Positions 44,493 to 49,962 of a DNA stretch of 49,962 nucleotides are shown piece by piece. The position numbers and the translations under genes are program-made. Source of the DNA: a virus; the IMG/VR virus record IMGVR_UViG_3300005613_003096, positions 1-49,962 of that record; one strand, written 5' to 3'. How positions within the stretch are numbered: the stretch's first letter is position 1; every line of letters begins with the position of its first letter. Under the pieces are notes generated by a model. The model did not search any database. It saw only the letters and a list, made by a program, of their open reading frames with translations, and was not told the DNA's origin.

Positions 44493-45703
44493 TGGCAGTA
44501 CTACCTACATATTGGTGCTGGGCGCCACCTTTGGGCAAAGCAGCAAACGATCCTCGATTTGTTCAGATTGTAAAACGAAATGTAGTTACTCAGGGTGGAA
44601 CATCTTATGCAAATAATGTATGCGATGAAATCATAAGTAGACTCAATGCAGGAACACTAAACGACGATACGCTTTCAATTACGATGTTTAACTGGGGAAC
44701 CGAATATGATAATCCACCGCAAAACCCAACATTGCTGTGGAAAAACCCTATCGACGGAACCGGTGTCGTCAGTAGTGATCCGGATTTTGACCCTGGTCAA
44801 GTACCGTTTTTTCAAAACGCAATTGATGCAGTAAGTTTATGGACAGATGATTTTATTGCGCAATATAGACTCAGACAAAGCCAGGATGCAAGAATACCTG
44901 ATCCGAAAGCATTCTGGATGGATTATGAAGACCGAATCACAGTTGGCACACGATGGTTCAAACAATGGGCAGATATAAAGGCAGATCCTCGTTTTAGCAC
45001 AGAAGTCGTAACATACGACGGAAGAACATGGGCGGATCTAGAAATACCCGATGTACCAGACCCAGATCAAAATGGTGGATTCATTGCAAATGATGTTCAC
45101 ACAATAGCGGTACGACCATATCTACTAGAAGCACATTCAAGAGCTATGGATATTGCATTGTTCGATAAATTAGAGCAAGAATGGCCAAATTGCTTTACAT
45201 CAAACTGGGATACAACGCACGACGGCGTACATGTACCCGGTGAATTTACTCCTTCTGGTGGCGCGACGATAGCGGAACGGTATCGATATACTGCTACTGT
45301 TGGTGGTACACACCAAACACCATATCTGTACCATGTAAATAGAACAGGAACAGAAGATGCCGCTGGTGACTTACCAATCCTCTATCCTTTGAAGATACAA
45401 CCCGGTAAATTCACGGGAAGACCTTATGCTCCGTGGATTGAAATGGCAGGTGAACCGGATATCACTGCTTCCACTGTCGATGATGTGTTTTTCTGGACAG
45501 TACGAAAACCAATTGAAGATGGTATCGAAAATATTCTTCTTTATGGATCAGACCTCAGTGGTGGACCGGCGCTTTCCGAATTCTGGTGGAATACCACATA
45601 CGACGCAATTCTCCGTGCAGAAAATGCTGCGATCTTTTCCAATCCTGCACAAATGCTATTCATATCTACAGACTCCTCCCAACTAAGAATAGGAATTAAC
45701 TAA
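44492..45703 (+). CDS. Hypothetical 403-residue protein, possible glycosidase-like fold
   Basis: The protein begins YWCWAPPLGKAANDPRFVQI and has segments that could be strands and helices of a TIM barrel (LSITMFNWGTEYDNPPQNP, AFWMDYEDRITVGTRWFKQW, PYAPWIEMAGEPD). The acidic residues in F-W-M-D-Y-E sit after a strand, as in many glycoside hydrolases. This is a weak fold guess, not an assignment. Placement among fibre genes would suit a receptor-degrading enzyme. The stop overlaps the ATG of the giant fibre gene by one base. Confidence 0.5.
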   Translation: MAVLPTYWCWAPPLGKAANDPRFVQIVKRNVVTQGGTSYANNVCDEIISRLNAGTLNDDTLSITMFNWGTEYDNPPQNPTLLWKNPIDGTGVVSSDPDFDPGQVPFFQNAIDAVSLWTDDFIAQYRLRQSQDARIPDPKAFWMDYEDRITVGTRWFKQWADIKADPRFSTEVVTYDGRTWADLEIPDVPDPDQNGGFIANDVHTIAVRPYLLEAHSRAMDIALFDKLEQEWPNCFTSNWDTTHDGVHVPGEFTPSGGATIAERYRYTATVGGTHQTPYLYHVNRTGTEDAAGDLPILYPLKIQPGKFTGRPYAPWIEMAGEPDITASTVDDVFFWTVRKPIEDGIENILLYGSDLSGGPALSEFWWNTTYDAILRAENAAIFSNPAQMLFISTDSSQLRIGIN

Positions 45704-48700
45704 TGGCAAATCTGTCATACGCATTTGCGGAAACCTGCTCTACCACCGCTGTTGCCGGTGGTAGACCTTGGTCAAACCCTGGCAATGTTGCAAGACCTGG
45801 AAATCTTGATTCGTTTGCTGAAGCGTCAATTGACACTGTTAACCAAGAGACAGATTGGCTGGTATGCACTAACTTTCAATGGCAGCGAGATGTTCCAGCG
45901 GGCGCAACTCTTTCTGGTCTAATAGTATGGATCGAAGGGTATGATACTGCAACTGAAAATTCAATTCAGTGTGCCGAAGCAAAACTAGTAATCGGTGGCT
46001 CAATTACCGGACCAGATCAATCTTCAACCGCCGCTGGTAGAATTTTAGGGCATGATGGAGGGCCTGGTGGTTCTGAAACACACCAATTGTGGGTTGGTGC
46101 TGAAGAAAACAATTGGGGGGTTGCAGTAACACCGGAACAGATTAACGCTTCTGATTTTGGTATTGCGTTTCGATTAAAGGATGTCGCTAACGGATCGGCA
46201 ACAACTATTCGAGTCGATAGCGTGATGGTTGCTGCATATTGGGAAAAAGAAGCAGAGTGTATTATTACTCCGACAAAAACAGGCAGTGGCAACACCGAGT
46301 CCGGAATGGCTCCTTACAACTTCCACGCCCACGCCACGAATTCAACATGGGCAGACTGCGATCCTGACAAGGTTTCGTTCAAGTGGGAAGTTTCTGGTCC
46401 AAACGGGTGGTCAATGACAGTAACCGATCCCCGCCCCGGATTGTCTGTGAATGGTCAAACGCGGGATCTTGCATCAGATGCCTGGGGTTACAATATGGCA
46501 TGGTGGTTTGATGTACCGGGAACATATACTGTTACATCCACGATGTATTACAATAATACCACTAGTGGTGAGATACTGACCGCCCCATCGAACACCATCA
46601 CAGTAACCGTTGCTGACAATACACGAACCAAGTACCGAGTCGCGGCATCAGGTGGTGACTACACCACGCTGGCTGCTGCGTTTACGGCTGCCGGATCATC
46701 GAACGATGTCTGGTTCGAGATCGAGTCCGGACACACCGAGTCGCTTTCAACACAGCTTGACATCGGTGGAAACAACTGGCTGATCTCGGCTGAAGACGGC
46801 TATTCCGTCAAGCCTGTGTTCGCGCGTGATGACGTTGCATTCGCATTGTATAACAAGCAGGACACCGCTTTTGTCGGTATCAAGTGCGATGCTGCAACCG
46901 TTGGGGGACAAAACTCATTTGGTATTGGAAATGGTTGGAACGGATTTGCCTGCATTGACTGCGAAGCAGATCACCAAAACTCATGCTTTGAGATTGGCGA
47001 CAGCCAGAACACGCAGCGCATCTTGCTCCATAACTTTATTGTTCCAGAGTTCGACCGCTATGTGATTTATGCCTTCGGTGGTGGGTCTCGGGATGTAGTC
47101 GTGGTTGGTGGAACCTACACCGACGACGGTGCGAATGCCGCCGAGGGCTATTTCAGAATGTCCGCCAACTCGAACGCAACCAACGCCGGAACTCCTGCGA
47201 TTGGGTCTGGCCAGCGGGTGAACATTCTGTGGGGCACAGGTGCTGGCACAACGAATAAGGGGTATCTGCGTTCCGCCTGGTCATTCAGCCACGCATACCA
47301 GAATCATTTGACCCAAGCTTCCCAGTTCGGCATTACATCGTACGGCAACGACACTGTGGGAAACTATCTGTCCTTTGTCTTGCGTCTTGACGGAAATACC
47401 TGTCGAACCGTCCTTGGGCAGGGTCATGGCAGAAGCCATACATTCTTCTGTAATAATGTGATGCCAGAGGCTCAGTTAGTAGTCCTGAACAACGGCGTTC
47501 TATACAGAGTTCAGTTGTCCCATAATCTGATCTCCCCAAAGCAAGGACCAAACGCCCAAGGCAATGTCACAAGTGACATTTTCATGTCCACCGCCGTTGC
47601 GACTCAGCCAACCTATTATTACGGGGTGCGTTGGGCTGGCAATATGTTTGCAGTTTCGGATCAATCGTTCTGGTCTGGCGGCAACAACTTCTATTGGTCG
47701 ATGGCAAACGGGTATGACACCCTTGATTGGACGAAATACAACTCGTTCACGAACGGGACCGGGACAGCCAAGCATTTCCTAGCCAATATTTCTGGGGGGA
47801 CATTCGGATCTGCAACGACGACTTACACGCCGACCGAGTGGATTGCCACTGACAAGTCAACAGGTGATATCGTCGGCGGTTATACACAGGGCGATGTTCT
47901 TGCCTCTCAGGATTTTCTTCCGACTGATCCGACATCGATTAATGTTGTTGCGCAGGGTCCGCATCGCGCCGGTGTATTCGTGGACTATCGAGGAGTGTTA
48001 CGGGATTCGACTGCTTCGACTTGGTATATCGGGGCTGTTGGTCATGAACAACTTGTTAGCGAAAATCCAACTACCGGTGATCTTGCACTGATTGGTGCTT
48101 CCGGTGGTATGGCTCCGTTTCCGTCCAGTGTATATGCTGATATCGAAAAGGAAGATTCAACCTGGTCAACTGGCACAACAGGTAGTTGGCCTGAAGGTCG
48201 CTGGGCGTTTCAACTCATCGACGAAGGTACAAATACAATTTATGATTCCGGTCTGATGGATCTTACATGTCCGATATCGGGTATTACCGCATCGGCATAT
48301 AATCGTTATGGTGCGGCACCAAACGCAGGTTGTGTGGTATATGATTCTGGCACATATCACTGGAGAGTCAAATATCAAAATAAACTTGGTGTTTGGTCTG
48401 ATTGGGTTGATTCCGCATCGTTTACTGTAGCCGAAAACACAAGAACAAAGATCTATGTTGACGGTAATGCAGCAGACGACGCCGGCAACGGTCTGACCCC
48501 AGCGACCGCGAAGAAGACCTTGAACGCTGCCCTGGCACTTATCAGCGGCAACGACTACGAAGTCATTCTCAAAGACGACACGTCCATCGACGTGACCGCA
48601 GGAACGGACATCTCATCGAGATCAGGCATTTGGATTCACAGGAGCGGCGACGGCACAAGCAAACCGACCATCGTCGGCAAGAATACGAGCGGCCCGATCT

Positions 48701-49962
48701 ACGCGATGGTCTGTGGGTCAGATACAGTCGTCGAAGATTTCGTGTTCGGATATGACGGAGTGTCTGGTCGATTCGTTTTCAGTCTCGGATCAAACAAATC
48801 CAATACCGCATGGCTGAACATCGACACCGAATACATCAGCGCATTTGCACAGATTCCAACCGGCACAAGTCATCAGGGTCTGGTGATCTATGGCTGCACG
48901 ATGATTGCTCAGGCCTTCAACTACATGTTGTTTGTTGATGGGCCGAGCATCATCAATATTCTCGGATGCGTGTGGGACAAGGGCAGTGAGTTTGAGCATA
49001 TCATTCGGACCATGTGGCAGGACATCAGTGTTGCAGACACGAAGTTCGTATCAATCGACTTCTGCACCTTAGATCAGGCAAATCGCGTAAAAACGATGCT
49101 TCGGGCATTTCATCGGAGATTCCTTGGCGTATATCGTTGTGACCTTCGCGGTGGTTCTTTAAGTATAAGCAACCTTGACACATCTGCCGGAGATCAAGAC
49201 TCAGAACGATTTGAAGATTATAGATTCGATTGTTGCCGTCTATTAATGGAGTCCGAAACAAGTTCTCCACATTCGATGGTTATTTATGAGGGTGTGAAAA
49301 ACCTAGTGTTCGCTTCGTGTCATGTTTATCGGGACAATCCACAACTCAGTCCAACACTTCGTATTACAAAGCGAACGAATGGCAACACAGCACCCGTTGA
49401 AGGCATCAAGTTTCTCAATTGTGCTTTGTCAATCACGACTACCTCAATGGAATCGGTAGTTAGTGTCGGACTGAATTACGATGCAGAAAATGTGATTGAT
49501 CTCAATTTTAATGGTTGTTTGATTTTATCTTCTGAATCAACAGCTACATTTCACTACTATAACCTCATCGCTTTAGTTAGTGGTATTCCATCGACATTCT
49601 CAATGACAGAAAACGTAACATGGCTCGCAACTCATCTAAACCCAGAAATCGCTGGTGGAAAAATCAATATTGTCAGTGACATTTCAACAGATCCTGATAC
49701 AACATATAAAGATATCAGCACGGTTAACGCAGAAACATGGGCAACAGGAAACATACAAGAGAATCTAAGCGTTAATCGATTGACTTCCGAACCAAGCGGC
49801 GTTTCTTCGGGATGGCAGACCTTGGTGACTGATATCTCTGGTGTGTTTGAAACGATTAATGGTGAAGTAATCGATAGAACCAGACAAACATGGCCTGCCG
49901 GTGCATGGCATCCGGTTGGTTCCGGTATCAACGAACCAGCGGGTTACTCACCGGATACTCTT
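45703..49962 (+). CDS. Giant mosaic tail fibre/adhesin protein (3' end outside window)
   Basis: The frame starting ATG 45703 stays open to the last base, at least 1420 codons. Residues about 1-190 are a beta-sandwich (ETDWLVCTNFQWQRDVPAGA; SVMVAAYWEKEAE). Ig/PKD-like segments follow (KVSFKWEVSGPNGWSMTVTD). Two beta-helix-type modules each begin after a near-identical linker, VADNTRTKYRVAASGGDYTT (about 46612) and VAENTRTKIYVDGNAADDAG (about 48430), the second followed by the D-x-x-N-G-L-T-P-A-T-A-K-K-T-L opening usual in pectate-lyase-like spikes. Base composition changes sharply inside the gene: roughly 46.3-47.9 kb and 48.5-49.1 kb are GC-rich. Probably a long receptor-binding fibre. Confidence 0.8.
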   Translation, partial: MANLSYAFAETCSTTAVAGGRPWSNPGNVARPGNLDSFAEASIDTVNQETDWLVCTNFQWQRDVPAGATLSGLIVWIEGYDTATENSIQCAEAKLVIGGSITGPDQSSTAAGRILGHDGGPGGSETHQLWVGAEENNWGVAVTPEQINASDFGIAFRLKDVANGSATTIRVDSVMVAAYWEKEAECIITPTKTGSGNTESGMAPYNFHAHATNSTWADCDPDKVSFKWEVSGPNGWSMTVTDPRPGLSVNGQTRDLASDAWGYNMAWWFDVPGTYTVTSTMYYNNTTSGEILTAPSNTITVTVADNTRTKYRVAASGGDYTTLAAAFTAAGSSNDVWFEIESGHTESLSTQLDIGGNNWLISAEDGYSVKPVFARDDVAFALYNKQDTAFVGIKCDAATVGGQNSFGIGNGWNGFACIDCEADHQNSCFEIGDSQNTQRILLHNFIVPEFDRYVIYAFGGGSRDVVVVGGTYTDDGANAAEGYFRMSANSNATNAGTPAIGSGQRVNILWGTGAGTTNKGYLRSAWSFSHAYQNHLTQASQFGITSYGNDTVGNYLSFVLRLDGNTCRTVLGQGHGRSHTFFCNNVMPEAQLVVLNNGVLYRVQLSHNLISPKQGPNAQGNVTSDIFMSTAVATQPTYYYGVRWAGNMFAVSDQSFWSGGNNFYWSMANGYDTLDWTKYNSFTNGTGTAKHFLANISGGTFGSATTTYTPTEWIATDKSTGDIVGGYTQGDVLASQDFLPTDPTSINVVAQGPHRAGVFVDYRGVLRDSTASTWYIGAVGHEQLVSENPTTGDLALIGASGGMAPFPSSVYADIEKEDSTWSTGTTGSWPEGRWAFQLIDEGTNTIYDSGLMDLTCPISGITASAYNRYGAAPNAGCVVYDSGTYHWRVKYQNKLGVWSDWVDSASFTVAENTRTKIYVDGNAADDAGNGLTPATAKKTLNAALALISGNDYEVILKDDTSIDVTAGTDISSRSGIWIHRSGDGTSKPTIVGKNTSGPIYAMVCGSDTVVEDFVFGYDGVSGRFVFSLGSNKSNTAWLNIDTEYISAFAQIPTGTSHQGLVIYGCTMIAQAFNYMLFVDGPSIINILGCVWDKGSEFEHIIRTMWQDISVADTKFVSIDFCTLDQANRVKTMLRAFHRRFLGVYRCDLRGGSLSISNLDTSAGDQDSERFEDYRFDCCRLLMESETSSPHSMVIYEGVKNLVFASCHVYRDNPQLSPTLRITKRTNGNTAPVEGIKFLNCALSITTTSMESVVSVGLNYDAENVIDLNFNGCLILSSESTATFHYYNLIALVSGIPSTFSMTENVTWLATHLNPEIAGGKINIVSDISTDPDTTYKDISTVNAETWATGNIQENLSVNRLTSEPSGVSSGWQTLVTDISGVFETINGEVIDRTRQTWPAGAWHPVGSGINEPAGYSPDTL

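Noticed and set aside
46017-49931. Several short open frames on both strands across 46-50 kb
   Set aside because: They are shadows of the long + strand fibre frame that stays open from 45703 to the window end.

Overview
The window is a stretch of a virulent T4-like contractile-tailed phage (myovirus) genome. Every supported gene is on the + strand. The gene order 14-15-16-17-18-19-20-(core gene)-21-22-23-3-like, then uvsY-uvsW-55-47-46 and rnh-45-44-62-regA, is the conserved T4 core in the arrangement seen in marine and freshwater T4 relatives. T4-type late promoter boxes (TATAAATA), a gp55 late sigma factor and the gp45/44/62 clamp system agree with this. No photosynthesis or other host-diagnostic gene is present, so the host cannot be named.

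Layout. 1-14.6 kb holds neck and tail completion (gp14, gp15), terminase (gp16, gp17), tail sheath and tube (gp18, gp19), portal (gp20), prohead core, protease and scaffold (core gene, gp21, gp22) and major capsid protein (gp23, closed by a strong terminator). 14.6-18.8 kb holds a tail-completion-like gene, UvsY, a dCMP-deaminase-like protein, the UvsW helicase and an Sm-like protein. 18.9-23.3 kb holds gp55, gp47 and gp46, with an HNH endonuclease gene inserted between 47 and 46. 23.3-28.8 kb holds a DNA methyltransferase, a degenerate glutamine-synthetase homologue, two unknown genes, RNase H and a small basic protein. 28.8-31.6 kb holds the clamp, clamp loader and RegA, with a GroES-like co-chaperonin gene lodged between 44 and 62. 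31.6-38.5 kb is a glycosyltransferase island whose middle is much more AT-rich than its surroundings. 38.5 kb to the end is a tail-fibre and adhesin region: a collagen-like fibre with a cupredoxin-like domain, two paralogous beta-helix-type proteins and a giant mosaic fibre that runs off the window.

The most striking content is a set of three protein-splicing elements in two essential ATPases. The large terminase gp17 carries (a) a cis-splicing intein with a LAGLIDADG endonuclease inside the Walker A motif, with the Ala1/Trp-Cys-Thr signature of class 3 inteins, and (b) an atypically split intein: a 35-residue N-part starting with Ser and a 109-residue C-part followed by Cys+1. A free-standing Vsr-like homing endonuclease gene lies between the two parts, with its own late-promoter box inside the N-intein coding sequence. 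The UvsW helicase is broken at its DExH motif by a conventionally split Cys1 intein with no endonuclease between the halves. Functional gp17 and UvsW should therefore each be assembled from two polypeptides by trans-splicing.

A second mobile-gene event is readable at 20.47-21.1 kb. An HNH endonuclease gene has landed in the 5' end of the next gene, leaving the original 22-codon start as a remnant and supplying a replacement start inside its own 3' end.
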